64,000 nt of DNA from Ptychodera flava (taxonomy: Eukaryota > Hemichordata > Enteropneusta > Ptychoderidae). Every line of letters begins with the position of its first letter. Within the stretch, counting starts at the first letter, position 1. The stretch spans positions 25,556,322 through 25,620,321 of the forward strand of contig NW_027248277.1 of NCBI RefSeq assembly GCF_041260155.1, read 5' to 3'. Below the pieces are notes generated by a model that saw only the letters and a list, made by a program, of their open reading frames with translations, did not search any database and had not been told where the DNA came from. Positions 1 through 16,399 of the stretch are shown here, in pieces. The translations under genes were made by a program, and so were the position numbers.

Positions 1-1640
1 AAACGGAAACTGATATACTCGTCGGTCAGTCAACTGATCCTCTTGTCGATTCTTACTGGACGTGATATGATGTACTGATCCGCAGTCATCTGAATAATGC
101 TTATGAAATTCTTTCGGATGCGGAGCTGGCGCTGGATTGGTACGATGGGTCGGATTGAGCGGTCGGACGTGACAGAAAAACCGGGCTCGACATAGGCCAG
201 GAAAACATCGCCATGGGCGGTATATGGCCAAGCAAAGTCAGTCTATGGTTACTCGTAGTCAGCCTGCAACTTGTCCAACGTACAGACGAGCTAGAAATGT
301 CGGAAATAGGCAGAGTAATAAAAGAGTCCGATACCTTATGGTTGAACTCGAAGATGTGCCAAAGTCCCACGTCTTTGGGCAGTAGTCGGCCTGCAGCTTG
401 TTCCGAGGTGCGGTAGTACGTTTCAAATTGGTTCAAACGCTTGACGAGCTGGAAGATGCCAGATATTTATAGCAAAGTAATGAGTCCGGTGACTTATGGT
501 TTGAACACGAGGACGTGCCCATGTCGATGGAGCCTTGGTGAGCGTCGTCTTTTGCCTGGCAGTGGCATGTATGTTCATTCATGTACGCATGGAAATATGC
601 AGGTCGTCGGCTTGAAGGTGTGGATAAGCAGCAGAAGTCCGTCGCTTGAACCATAGCCGGGAATGAGTAGGCCAGATTCCCATCCTTTCCTGCCAGGATA
701 TCGCGACGAATCGCTGGAGACACCATTTCGATATGTGGTAAGCTTTCTGAAGGCGTTCCGCGGGTCTGTAGCAAGGTGTTGGATGACGCGTGACGATGAA
801 GAGGGGATGACATCGACGTTGTTGGAACGTAGGGCGCCGCCATCTTGGATTGTGTTGTTTACGTTCCGGAGTGGAACTTCGGGAAGTGACGTCAGAGAGT
901 TCATAGGTGACTTAGTGGCCGCTGGTCGGTCGAAGTTGCTGTTGCAGGATATTGGATATCGTGTTGACCGAGTCTTGCAGCTATGTTTATGGAAGTGTTA
1001 CATAACTATCTTCTGGAATGTTGGCTTGGACGCTGCCCGACGAAACTGGCAGAAGGAACCATTGCAGACAATGGAACTTAGGAGGAGACCTGGTTCTGAA
1101 CTCGGTTTGAATGCCAGGACTGTCATTCGCCTGAGGCCGATCAGAAGGATTGTGAGTAATAATACGTTAGTACTGCGGGCGTGCTCCGTATTCGCAGCTA
1201 GATCCAACGTGTACTGGCAGCGGAGCGGGACAAAGGTCAGTGGCCGGTCTTGTGTAGGGCTGAGCACGGGGTCTCGAAGCAGGCTGAGCATTCGGACACT
1301 CAGATTTCTTGGCTGTCTTTGGACGTCCTTTGGCCGGCGTGGTTGTTCGAAGGAAGGGATCGTAAACAATTCCGGACGTAGTGTAATAGGCTGAGCTGGT
1401 ATGGCATGAACCCAGCGGCTGAATGAATGAATGATGAATGAATGAATGATGGAGCGATGAGACAAAGGCTTGATTATGTAGTGTCGTGTGCAAACGTAGC
1501 TGATTGGCTGGGAAGGAGGATTGATAACAGTCATGGGTAGAAGAGCCGATTGCTAAGGGGATGACAGTGAAGATGTAAGGAAGGCAGATAGCTAGGTGTA
1601 ATCACAAAACACATCTGTGATAAAACACAGATTCCACTAC
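1..1640. other. Unidentified GC-richer block with internal duplication
   Basis: This block is clearly richer in G and C than the rest of the window. It contains an imperfect tandem duplication of about 145 bases (roughly 258-400 and 400-545); both units carry the elements GCCTGCA, GACGAGCT, GAGTCCG and CTTATGGTT in order. A short GAATGAAT-type repeat lies at 1421-1450. Open frames occur on both strands (for example 663-1394 + and 998-1534 -), but none shows a domain I recognise and they overlap one another. It may be the end of a mobile element or a decayed gene cut by the window edge. Confidence 0.4.
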
Positions 1641-1794
<154 letters not shown>

Positions 1795-1839
1795 GGGGAA
1801 AAACATGTAAAAGGTGGTGCATGAGGAATTGCAAAACCT

Positions 1840-2190
1840 AAAAATAAATTCGCACTTTTTTAACTTTGTAAGTCATAAAAATCGTGAACAATGACAAAGT
1901 CACTCTCAAAGGAAAGCATCTCAGACATTATGTGCTTCACATATTCTTATATTATTATATTTCAGCTACATGTGAGGAAAACTGATTTCATTACATTACA
2001 AAATGTATTTAAAGCACAAGGGCAATACGGTTCTGTTTAAATTCTTGCAGTTAAAAATGTCAAACTTAATAATCTGAGTGGATGCCCAAAACAAACCTTT
2101 CTTCGTGTGTATCTTGAGTAATATTTGAACATCTGGGCCCAAGGTAAAAACAATCTGATATAGTTTTTATTTGTTAATATTCAATTGCAA
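1840..2190 (+). repeat. Array downstream-flank repeat, first copy
   Basis: This stretch resembles 50540-50660, 60880-61210 and 35640-35790. Shared landmarks are the AATTCGCACTT / AATTCACACTT start, the CAATGAC...TCACTCTCAAA block and the AATCTGAGTG...AAACAAGCCTT block. At 50.5 and 60.9 kb it follows a gene copy, so its presence here suggests an array member to the left of the window. From 2190 to 3000 I see no gene. Confidence 0.5.
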
Positions 2191-2999
2191 TGTTATAATG
2201 CACATGGATTAACAACCTTTTCCTTGAGCTGTGAAAAAAAGTTAACAAGACACAAAGCCCGCTACTGTACAACAGATGTTTTTTCTTCTTTAAGTTTCCG
2301 ACGTACACTTGAAATTTCTTTGTTCAAATTCAACGATATAATGATAAGACTGGTTAGAACAAATGATAACTCTTAGTACCTTTTAAAAAAGGAAAACATT
2401 TGGCTTCAGTGTGACGATGGAACGGGAAGCATGGACCTTTGTCAGACTATGGTAGTACTTGTCGTCATTTTTCTACATATTTTTTTCCTTATCTGATACT
2501 CATGTAGGCTCATTTTAAATCCTGCGAACGAGTCAAATTTTGAAGATCTTGTTCCTTCGGGAAATACAGAATAGTTATACCTTTCCCTTAGAAATAACAC
2601 TAGTAGTAAAATATATGTCGATTAAAAAATTTGGTTTTCACTTAATACACATTCAATGCAGCCCCAGATTTTATGGTTGATTATCAGAAAAAAAAAGATT
2701 CCAAGTTGTCTCAAGGGAAGCTCGGGTAGAGTATCATGAGCTCTTTTTTGATCTTGTGTGTACTACCTCAAGGAGGTTCAAACTACTTCGAATGGAGGCA
2801 AATTAAATACAAGGTAAACGTAAGAAGGAAATATGTGTTCGCTGACGTGATATGCAAATCAGTGCGAATCGATCTCATAGAGAAAACTCCTGAATATGTC
2901 AACAACTCTATGGTAATATTCGCCTGCTTGGAATAGGGAAACGAAACGTAATAACATAATTTTTTTAAAACGGAACTCTATGTAATAAAGGAATCGATT

Positions 3000-3690
<691 letters not shown>

Positions 3691-3774
3691 ATTAATAAAC
3701 TGTCAATTAATGAAGGATTCACCATTTATTTCTAAGTCATACATTTCAGTGTTCTTATTCATGTATGTCGTATG

Positions 3775-3975
3775 TATTGTAGGGGCCTGCATGTATCTCC
3801 GCAAAATGCCAGTAAGTTTTTGTATTCAACCGTAATTAGGAGTGGCTTAGAATATTGTAGTTGTGTGTGGGCGGGTACATCCAAGCAGAATATAAAGGCT
3901 TTGGAAGGGGTTAAAAAAGGGCTACTCAGTATATCCTTCACTACGCAGATTTAGATTACGAAGACAGGTAAGGTA
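3775..3975 (+). mobile_element. LINE reverse-transcriptase 3' scrap
   Basis: The + strand reads YSTVIRSGLEYCSCVWAGTS followed by ALEGVKKG. This matches the conserved post-RT region of CR1/Jockey-group LINEs (LY..LVRP.LEY.S.VW...ALE.VQKRA). Only about 60 codons remain; both ends are missing and the frame decays beyond 3954. It is a dead fragment with no nearby exon. Confidence 0.6.
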
Positions 3976-5539
3976 ATTCTATACACTGAGGTAATAACTC
4001 CGTCCCGTTCGGAATGTTTCTTTTCTGACTCAAATTTAACATTTAAAACGCTTTTTATTATACTTTCTTAAGCAACTAATTTTTGCTGTTCTTTTTTCAA
4101 AATATTACACATACTTTTTGTCTAAATTTGAGTGAAATAAAGATGTACCAAAAGCAACAAAAATATTTCATATGCCACAAAATCAAATATTTAACGCTTA
4201 AAAGTTGTTAACATTATTGTTGCAGCAATTTCAACATTTTAAACGCCTTGCATGTTAAACATCACTGACGCGTCTAAGTTTTGCTCTTCTTAAAAACTTT
4301 TCTACATATTTTATGTCAAAATTTTAGTGAAATAATTAATAATATTTATATGACAAAAATCAAATATAAAGCCTTTAAAAGTTGATAACATTATTGTTCT
4401 TCGCAAGTTGACTTTAAAGTAATTCATGCATAAATAAATAAGCAAATTCTGTAATATACTGATCTGTTGAGGACAAGAACTTTAGTATTATTTGCCGAAT
4501 AATTCTTTATTGTGTACAATGATTTGCCTTCAACAAAGTTTTCAAAGAACTCTTGCATGATTTTCACAAGCAGTCAGATATTTTTGTTGTGTTTACCTAA
4601 TTTTGCCCTTCGTTGAAGGAAAGAGAGCGCCGATATGAAAGCTATGGCAATGAAGATTCCATTACCAAACGAGCCACGCCTACGATAATGAGCATTAAAT
4701 GCTATGTCGAAGCAGTCTTAATTTTTACTTAAACAAAAAGACAAACTGAAAGCGAGGTCATTTTGCAAAAAACTAAATTATGTGATATTGTTTGTTTACC
4801 ATTGTTACATATCACTTCTCGTAATGACAAACGAGTTAAGATATCCAAAAGCGGCATTAAATATTAATCCATATTACGAAAAAATATGTGCTTTTTTTAA
4901 ATCCATTGCCAGCTTTGAACTGGACATTTGATCTGTGTATGAAAAGCAAGAACACATGACTTACGCACAATTATTCGAAGCAACATCATAAGTTAAGTTA
5001 ATGAGACTTCTAAACTTAATAAACTTATCCGTTACAACCTCGCACCATTACATATCTTCATTTTTTAAAGAAGAAATATTGTTTTGTGGATTTCCTCTAA
5101 TACACAATATTATGCTACATAATAATTATATGCAACATTTTTCCCTCGACTTTGTGCATAGAAAACAGGAAGGGCTTTTCATCGATGAAAGCTCACTACC
5201 ATTTTTGTCGTAGCCGTTGACCAGACGCTATCAGATTTACGCAGATCTACGATACGTTCTTCCAATGTATGTAATACCAACCGACTTTGATAAAAGAAGA
5301 AGTATACACACTGCATAATGCATACATTTGTTTTATAAAGTTAAGTTGGTTTACGCATGTTTTGATACTATTCTGCGATATCAGGTACGAACAATCGTGA
5401 ATCAGCCGACCATAAGCTTTAAAATAATATGGTGTAGTTTGAAGTACCTGCACATAAAAATGTACATCAGAATAAATCGGCCGATGCGAAAATAAACCAA
5501 TAACCAACGGTTTTATAGGGCCCTGCTGCCAGCTAGAAA

Positions 5540-5694
5540 ATATGCCAGCGTCCTATTGGATGACTTGGAATATAGAATATTTTTTATCTGTGTTCTTCTG
5601 TAACTCTTTTTTCATAAAAGCCGGGAACGGTATCTGCATACCTCTTATAAACAAGGACCCTGAGACACATCAGGAAAACGTGTCAGAACCTTCG
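5540..5694 (+). promoter_or_regulatory. Copy 1 promoter and noncoding first exon
   Basis: An inverted CCAAT box (ATTGG, 5555-5559) lies about 55 bases upstream of a TATA-like CATAAAAG (5613-5620). The following GAGACACATCAGG segment matches the first exons of the other copies and ends at a donor G|GTAAGT after 5694. The start site should fall near 5645. Copy 2 has the same arrangement, with identical CATAAAAGCCGGGA, at 26990-27151. There is no ATG-led frame continuing into the coding exons, so this exon is taken as 5' UTR. Confidence 0.65.
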
Positions 5695-5737
5695 GTAAGT
5701 GTGTTTTTCTAACTTTCTGTAGACTTCGTCAGGCCTG

Positions 5738-8432
<2,695 letters not shown>

Positions 8433-8518
8433 AGGCCTGCTATACAAAATGTGCACAGCGTTTATTTATAGCAATTCATACGCAAATATGTAACAAAAAA
8501 TTAATACCTTGCTTACGA

Positions 8519-8843
8519 CACTAGACAAAATGTTTGATACGCGCTTAGCATTTCTAAGTATATTCACGTATATGGAACACAATATTAATTGTATACGCAA
8601 CGTGTATCTTTGTATATGGAACATTTCTATACGTTGATATGCGTAGCGTATTTCTGTGCAGATCATGAGTATACGTAATGCAGATCTTTGTACACTAAGT
8701 ATAAACTGTAGTTTCGCATTTTATCAGTCTACGTATATGTATACTTAACGTTTTTTACAAGTGTACTGAATCTGTATATTTTACTGTATATATTGTATAT
8801 ATATTGTGTATATATTGTTGTATATCAAGCATTTTGCCCAGTG
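8519..8843. mobile_element. MITE family M1, copy A (325 bp)
   Basis: The terminal inverted repeats are CACTAGACAAAATGTTTGAT at left and ATCAAGCATTTTGCCCAGTG at right. The interior is rich in TATACGTA-type words and matches 18214-18516 along its whole length (for example ACACAATATTAATTG and GCGTAGCGTAT). There is no coding capacity. It lies in intron 1 of copy 1, just after the foldback element. The target duplication was not resolved. Confidence 0.75.
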
Positions 8844-8928
8844 CCATATTTTACAAACGCCTCTCACTATGAATGGTATAGTATAAACATGCTATATAAA
8901 AGATAACTATTCAAACGATTCTGCCTTT

Positions 8929-9143
8929 AACACGATTGGAACTAATTCGGGATAATTGGATCTACATATTTTTCAAATTTCTTATAAGTGTTAGGTGCCC
9001 TCTAGCTGATTGCTGCAATATTACAAATTACTCATAAAGACAAGTATGTAACTTGAAAAGAAAAGCAGATGAGCTAAAAAAAGTTCAGATTAAACCGACA
9101 TCACTTCACCATCCAATTATCCCAAATTAGTGGCAATCGTGTT
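8929..9143. mobile_element. MITE family M2, copy A (215 bp), beside exon 2 of copy 1
   Basis: The inverted ends are AACACGATTGGAACTAATTC and, as reverse complement at the right, AACACGATTGCCACTAATTT. The interior matches 47165-47377 in the opposite orientation, sharing TGTTAGGTGCC and the ACTCATAAA / TTTATGAGT words. It ends 33 bases before the first base of the copy 1 coding exon (9177), so little of the original intron remains between element and splice acceptor. Confidence 0.75.
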
Positions 9144-9184
9144 CATTCTTATTGAAAATATTATCTTTTTTATTAGGAACAGAA

Positions 9185-12100
9185 ATGATGTTTGCATTTG
9201 CTATCGTAACAGTGATTTTTTCTTTGGCGAGCGGAGGCGAGATCGCAAATCAGCCATTTCATTCCAAGCCGTGGATTTGTACATATCTCGTCAAGAAATT
9301 GTACAATGACGCGATTTTGAATGCCGTCGTAACGCATGGAGTCGAATGCTTCGATGAACTGATGGCCTTGCCCGATAAAATCAAAAATGTGACCTCAATC
9401 AAAACCTATTCGGGCTACATGGTTGTCGGACCATATATTGGTAAAAGTAAAACATTCAGAGTTGTTCAAGTGATGGAAGACGCACTTGAAAATGTGGACC
9501 TGGTAATGTAAAACATCCTATTCCCTTGGTTACATTAGTCTTCATAGAAGGGTAGTAAGAAATGCTATGCCGATATTCATATTTCACAACAGAGCACCTT
9601 TGTTTGTTTCTTTGCTTCATTGTTTTTTTTTTCGTTACCCTTTTTCATGTTACTTTATCTTCTTAAGGGCTAAATTGCAAGTCAAGTATTTAACCCTTTA
9701 AGTCATTTAGATTTGCCTACGACGAGTAATGTACTTAATCGGTCATTTATGGGTTCATAATATGTGGTCTCTCTTCGTGTTCCTACGATCTCTGCGACAA
9801 TATGATGTCATTTTGGTTTATTTAATAACTTTTTCACAATTCTTTTGTTCGTTTTGTTTGTTTTGTTTTGTTTGGGTTTGTTTGTTTTTCTTCTTGCAAG
9901 AGCTCAAGTGGGCCATTGAACACGTTCTTATGAAGTATTTTATATTTTCTCATTTGGTAATTTCAAAAATAGCCGAGTACTGTTATTTCACACAAAGGAG
10001 TACATTTTGCCTACAACATCTTTCGATTGCCACTGTTTTATAAATTCTATATATAAACAAAGGGATGAAACTCCCGAGTTCAATACCTTCTTGCATTCAA
10101 TGGATTGAGTGCATTGTGATGGCGTGCACTTGCTTTTCTTTCATTCTATTAACATATAATTGTCTCTGGCAGATCCTCTTTTCTAAATTATCTTCTGTTG
10201 TCTTAATCAAAGGGAACAAAGATGGAAGGTAAATTTGCCGTTGAGTGCTTGAAATGCAACGGTACGCATTACGGTAATAATATGGGACGTACAGCATGCA
10301 GGGAACTGACTATGGAAGTAAGTATTTATTTGCTATTTAAACGATGAAAGGGCTTTCTGAACATAATTTAGGGAGAAAGAGTTAGTCAGGTAAATCACTT
10401 ATCAGTTGAATCGCCAAATGGTCTTTTTTGTTGCTTTGAAATTGCTCCGTGCAAGGGCGTATCAGATTTTCGTTTTACAGGATATATATGAGAATTGTGT
10501 ATCCAACAGATATCCGTATATATTAGAGGTTTTTCGCAAAGTCTAAATATTGACACCAAAACTAGTCCAATAATCATATCCAATCAAGATTAGTCGTTTT
10601 CAGGAAAGTGTGATAGTGGCTATAGAACCGGTCTCAGTATCAGAGTCTGGTTAGATCGAGATCCGGTAGGTCCAGCGTAACGGACTCACAGTCAGAGGAT
10701 TTGGAGTTCGAGACTCAAGAGCGGTATTATGCCCCTAAGCATAGACAAATAGAAAGATAGGCTAGCAACACGGCAATTTTATGGTCGTCTCGAAAAACTA
10801 TAGTCTTTTCGTATTAAAATGAGCTTCACATGGTAAACTTCAGATGTTAAACTTTTTGGAGACTTCGTTCGTGGTTGATAATTGTACGAGATTATGCAAA
10901 AGGTAGGTCGAGATGACATCGTGCTGCCTGTCGCGTAGCAACCATACCATCTCGGACAAAAACACTGCTTCACGCCAATCGAAACATAACAAGCCAGCAG
11001 TTTCATAAACACGTCCTCCCATAACGAACATATAAAAGATGATACGTCTGACCGCAAACAATTGAGTAAAATTTGACAGTATCGATAAAAGACTTTCAAA
11101 TTTGGTTCAAACAAACTCATTATATATTTATTAAAATGTGATAGGAATTTTTAAAATGGTAAACACACGTTCCTGAAGCACAAAACTTTCCCCGTTTTCG
11201 CCAGCTCGCTGATTCCGCCCGGCACAACATGACAACAACAAAACGAACTTTGCCGAACATATTTAACTTAAAAATTGGCGAAAATCCTGAAACTGTCAAC
11301 TGGCTCATGGTAGCATTCTCCTGAATAGAGAGTAGAGATAGAGCTGCCAGAGACGAGGCATACATGAAGGGGTTATGCAACTGCTTAACTCATTGAACAA
11401 TACATGTTGCTAGTCTGTGTTTCTATTTGTCTGTGCCCTAAGCAAGGAGCTTTACTCCTCAGGGCGCAATTGTGTAGTTGGTTATAGGTACACCATCTAT
11501 AATTTCGTTTGTATGTTGGATAAGTAATAAACTATTCAAAATAAAATATATAATACATTTTGAAAACATTATGTTCGACCACCCTGGACCACTTTGTAGT
11601 GGTACCAACTGCCAGGCGTGAATAAGGTGCACTTTGCAAGCATCCTTCCTCTGTCAGGATACAAGATTGACAGACTTCTTTGTGATGCAATTTTAACTCA
11701 ATTTAGTAATAGTTGGGTATGTTGACATTCATAATTTGAGCAAAAGAAATTTCTCATTTGTCAACATTATTTCAATACCTGCTCTACATCTACTTTCTGA
11801 ATAAGCATGTGTCACTACTTTCTATGGTAAGCAAAATGTTCCGTGTTTTATTTGGAAATCCTCATATGACCAGTAAGCTCTGAAGCAATGCCCGAGGAGC
11901 TGAGAGACTTATATATCTTAAGCTGGCGCTTAAGGTTTATTTCTTGACAAATCATAGCAACAACATTTCAAAATCAAAACCGAAACCAGCCGTTTTGGAT
12001 TTTTACATTAGTGCGTAGTAAATTTGTATACATTTTGAATAACAGTTCCAGATGTGAAGCTCATTTCAAACTCTGTAAAAAACAATCGAAAATCCCCGAT

Positions 12101-12755
12101 GTGTCGCCATTATTAAATCCTTGAGAATTGTTATGTCTTCTTAAAATTGAGCATCAATAACCTTCAAAATAGAACTGCGGTTTTTTGGGCATTTCATGGG
12201 AACAATAATATGATTTTTTCAAACGTCACTTCAATTTTTGTATGTTTTGATAAAGATGGGTGACTCTACAAATAAACCGCTTCTCAGACACAGAACTACA
12301 GAGAATCACCAGTAATTCATAATTCAGACCCATCAACGCCATATTAGGGTCTTCTGCAAACACGTGTCTTGTTACCTGTGATATTCTCAAGACTAGAAGT
12401 CATTGTTATTTTACATCAAGGACAGACTGGCCATAATATACGCGCATTATTTCCAATGACAGTATTCACTTGTGCATGATCTGCATTTTGAAATTAGAAT
12501 ACAAATTTACTCTTCCTACATGACACAAACCCTTCAGGCTTTAAATGTCTTTGCAGTAAGCTAATTCTAATCTGTTGTTGTCCTGTCGATGTTTTCAAGG
12601 AGTGTCCTGAGCGACTGTCTAAAGAAATCTACTGGAATCCACCGGGGAATATTACATTATCTTCCGACGCTCAGTTTTGTATGTACAGGAAGAACAATGA
12701 CATACAAGAATACCTTTGCATGATCTTTGAGGCTAACCTTGACGTGGTGTCCTAG
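9185..12755 (+). CDS. Array copy 1: secreted eight-cysteine protein, 192 aa
   Basis: The coding exons are 9185-9502, 10213-10317 and 12600-12755 (TAG); all introns are phase 0 with GT/AG ends. The start at 9185 aligns with the ATG of the other copies. An upstream in-frame ATG at 9152 lies before the acceptor AG (9175-9176) and belongs to the intron. The product starts MMFAFAIVTVIFSLAS, a hydrophobic signal peptide, and should enter the secretory pathway. Eight cysteines are conserved, including a C-L-K-C pair in the 35-codon middle exon. Family blocks are FHSKPWICT, ALPDKIK, GPYIGKSK, YWNPPG and FCMYR. Three N-glycosylation sequons occur (NVT, NGT, NIT). A possible AATAAA lies at 13049-13054. 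I do not recognise the family and assign no function. Intron 1 holds a foldback element and two MITEs; intron 3 holds an inverted repeat pair. Confidence 0.8.
10655..11480. repeat. Inverted repeat pair in intron 3 of copy 1, possible SINE head
   Basis: The sequence around 10738-10776 (AGCATAGACAAATAGAAA..., CTAGCAACACG) recurs inverted at 11403-11440. Upstream of the left arm, 10670-10725 reads TCCAGCGTAACGGACTCACA and then GGAGTTCGAGACTC, which resembles the A and B boxes of a tRNA-derived SINE. The roughly 630 bases between the arms have no recognisable gene. It is either a MITE or two opposed SINE scraps. Confidence 0.35.
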
Positions 12756-14524
12756 AATAGTGAATATGTAAAGAAGATGGATTATTTGTCATTATGCTAA
12801 CGAATCATTATGTCAAAGTAGACAGCATATATTGACATTTCCTACGAACATGTTTTTTTTTTCGAAATTCCGCTTAAGAAATATTATGTCAACACTATGA
12901 CTCAGCTTATGAAATCAATCCTTATATATATTGGAACTGCACGAACATTGAAAAGACGAGAACTTTTTTTCTGATTTTCAGAAAACGTTGGGTTTTGAGA
13001 AACTAAAGAGATATTTTTTATAAAATGTGACTCGATGTTAATTCAAGAAATAAAGAAACATTTTTAGAATATTGTAAGTGATGTAATATATTACGATCAA
13101 AATAAAAAAACAAACGAATAAATTAGTACTAAGTAGCCTTTTTCAGTATCTTCACGACGAATATGTACTTTTTATGCTTCCGAAAACTTGTTTAAAATAG
13201 ATGGCCTGATATGTGCTTTTTCGCCCTAAATACGGATAAAATAAGCACATATGTATGTAAGCGTACCAGTTAAAGTTACAACCTATAGTGCTGAGAGCGC
13301 GGGATTTTTTTATTTTTGAGCATCAAAGTTTTAAAAATGGCTTCTAAATAAATGTGTCAAAAACGCAGTTGTTTTGCACAGCAACACTCAATATAATATA
13401 TATGAGGTCGCAGAATTTCTTTCAACGACTTCGTTACTGAGTTACTGTTGGTCGACAAACTTCTCAATAAACTTTACATGAAATTGCAAGGGAGTAAAAA
13501 TATTGATATTAGTGAGTGTACGTGTGTTGTGTTGTATGTGTGCGTCCGTGCGTGTGTGTATCTGTTACGTGAGAAACATGAGTTGCAACAGAACCAAGAT
13601 CTAAAGAACCTAATTTGTTATGCAAGATTAAAACTGGACATACATTAGCATCACATCAACTAAGAAAAGCTATGTGGCTCGAACAGGGCATGTAATGTAT
13701 GTAGTTCACCAGCACCGCCGATAATACCACATATAAAATCTGAAACAACATAAGTTTTCAGAGCAAGAACATCACATACCTCATTACATGTAAATGTTGC
13801 TCAAAACAATTTTTGGGTCAGTCGAAGACGTCCCTTAGACTAAGCTTCAATAATCCATTTCAAAAAAGTACAACCCGTTAACCACTCACTCCAATGCTGA
13901 TAGCAATAACACAAAAGATATTTCAATCGAGCATATGATAAGTTCTTTTTTATTCATTATTCTTTATTTTTATTTGAATCCAATAAGCTTTCTACAAAGT
14001 AGTAGGAGCGAAAAAAATTCTAAAAGTACATCTATATCGAAATCGATATAAAATTTTCTGGAAGAAAATAGAATCGCTGCTGATCCAGAAACCTTAGAAA
14101 CTTTCACCCATTTGCTTAAACACCTGCCAAATATTCAAATAAGTTTCAAAAGCATACCCACAGTCAAATGCCTGAAAGTATAAATAGCAACTCGCCTGCA
14201 TATCCGCACGCAAGACACATACCTTTGGCGTCGGACTGCAATGTGAGTGCATATGTCTCAAACTCACCTATACTAACCTAAAACAATTCCCTTGTTTACA
14301 GTTAAATTTATTAGTAATAACTTTTATTTATTACTACACTCTTTGTATTTCTGAGCGAAACGTTCTGTCGCAAGCTCATTAAAATACGTTCTGACCAAAC
14401 AACAAAGGTGTGGAATTGTTGTGTTAAGTGTATCTGTTCTTTTTGATAGCTATACAGTATTCTTCTTTCTGTATCTTTTGATATAATCTTTTGAAAATCA
14501 AATCATTACGACTTTTATCATACA

Positions 14525-14905
14525 TGCTATGCCTGTATTGGCATTATCCTATTGCTAAAAGAGTACTGATATTAACCCGTTCGTCACAATTGGAATACGA
14601 ATAATATTTTCACTGTAACCGGAACTACTGACCACAACACCTTCTCATTTTTAGATCAAATACAGCTTGCACAGATATTATGAGAAAACGAAATGTAATA
14701 TATAATTTTTATCAAAATTTTAATGTTTGTTCCAAGTTTTTTGTTTTGTTTTGTTTTTGTTTGGCTTTTTTGCCTTTGCACTTCAGTATGATTACAGTCT
14801 AACCAAAAACTAACAAAGGAACCCATTAAAAAATTATAGGCATAGCTGCCGCCATCACGACACCTCCCACACTGTAAAGTTGAGTGTTCAAGGATAGAAC
14901 CCCAA
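14525..14905 (+). repeat. Downstream end of block D1, paired with 32365-32700
   Basis: Shared words include ATGCCTGTATTGGCAT, GTACTGATATTAACCCGT, TTTGCACTTCAGTA / ATTGCACTTCAGTA and GGCATAGCTG / TGCATAGCTG. Short minus-strand frames are conserved between the copies only because the DNA is; there is no independent sign of coding. Confidence 0.6.
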
Positions 14906-14934
14906 TTACACGCCTTTGTGTAACACATTTTTGA

Positions 14935-15215
14935 ACGCGTCTAGACATTATGAAATTTACGTGTTCAATCAACATTCAATTTTTGAACACACGTGTACAG
15001 GTTTTGAATACTACGTGTTCATCAGACATATTGAGCACCATGGTGTTCCAAGACTGAACACATGTTGCACGTGAAATGAGTTCAAAAATTGAACGCATTT
15101 ACGCTTGAAAAGGACTGTACACTTTTGGAACGCATGGACGCCGTTCAACGATAAGGCTAGAATACATGATATGCACTTGATGAACACCTTCGATTTTAGG
15201 CGTTCAGGGAGTGTT
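14935..15215. repeat. Cluster of GTGTTCAA / TTGAACAC words in both orientations
   Basis: About 280 bases contain more than ten occurrences of GTTCAA, TTGAAC, GTGTTCA or TGAACAC, several in back-to-back palindromic form such as TTCAAAAATTGAAC. This looks like a hairpin-rich repeat end or a binding-site cluster. From 15216 to 16400 I see no gene. Confidence 0.45.
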
Positions 15216-16399
15216 CAAGCCTGGAAATAACAAAACAGACAGCTGATATTCACTAAAATTATTTTATTCTAATAAACACACACACGAGAATTTATTTAGT
15301 GGAATACAATCATTCAATGTAAAATGGGCAAATTAACGTGGCCACTTTGTAAAGTTTGTCAGAGCAAAAAACACAAATGGTGTTAAAATCTTCCTATCAA
15401 AACATAACCAAAAGAAAATCATAGCCCCTCGAGAAAAACATTTCTCAAGGTTTTATGACAAAGTACTCATAAACACTGTACATATCGTTTCAAAAGAAAT
15501 AAACACAGTAATGACAAAGCAGGTTTTACTTAAATATTCTTGTTTAAAATGTACGAAATAATCTTTTAAGAAAGCTCAAAATATGTCTGTCTTAATGAGT
15601 TGAAAATACATAATATAAAATGCATAATACGTTTTTGTAAGATGGTTTTTCAAAGAAATGTCCTCTGGTGAAGACAATTGTAAATTTTGAATAAGGCTAG
15701 CCAAGGCTTCTGTGACGCACATAGTACAAAGTTGTTAAAACTAAAATAAACACAACATGTCAAGCTTTCAAAGTGTCACAGTATGGCACAACATGCAGAA
15801 AGGTGGTAAAGTTTGACCTTGGCAGTAAGAATTTCCGTGTCAAACAAAGTGCTTCATAAGCAAAAAAGTTTGTTGGTTTGTAATATCGTTATATAAACCC
15901 TGAAATAAATAGGTGACATTCCGAAAAACTACTCGGAAATTAAAAGCACATTAACTAATTTTGACTTCGTTTCATTAGGCGCGCTTTAATTGTTTTGTTT
16001 ATCAAAAAGCATGTGCTGTTGAATCTGGAAAGTTCAGTCCTGAGTAAAATTCACTTGTAGAAGGAAATTGCAGTCTCAACCAATGGCAACAAACTAAACA
16101 CTATCCAGCCAATACAGGAATACAACAACGACATACCGGTTGAGAGTGCTGGCTGTGTTATGTAGAGAATCTGTGACAGCTCATTTGAGGATGGCGTGAC
16201 TAAAAATGGGAATATAGCTTGCAAAAATACAAAATTGAAGATTTTATCACAATTTGAACACATTAAACTAAGATAATCATGATAACGTGCATAGCATATA
16301 TCAAAGCTATTAGACGAATAATTTTTGAGATACAATATTTTGACCAAAAATGGCAAAACATGCCATAAAAACATAAAAAAATATCATAAATTGAATATA

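Noticed and set aside
663-1394. 243-codon + strand open frame
   Set aside because: No recognisable domain, arginine- and serine-rich composition typical of a chance frame in GC-richer DNA, and overlapping minus-strand frames of similar length.
9152-9184. Upstream ATG of the copy 1 frame
   Set aside because: Lies before the splice acceptor at 9175-9176; alignment with other copies puts the start at 9185.
16051-16374. 107-codon minus-strand frame with hydrophobic stretches
   Set aside because: Low-complexity AT-rich codons, no conserved block and no sign of exons around it.
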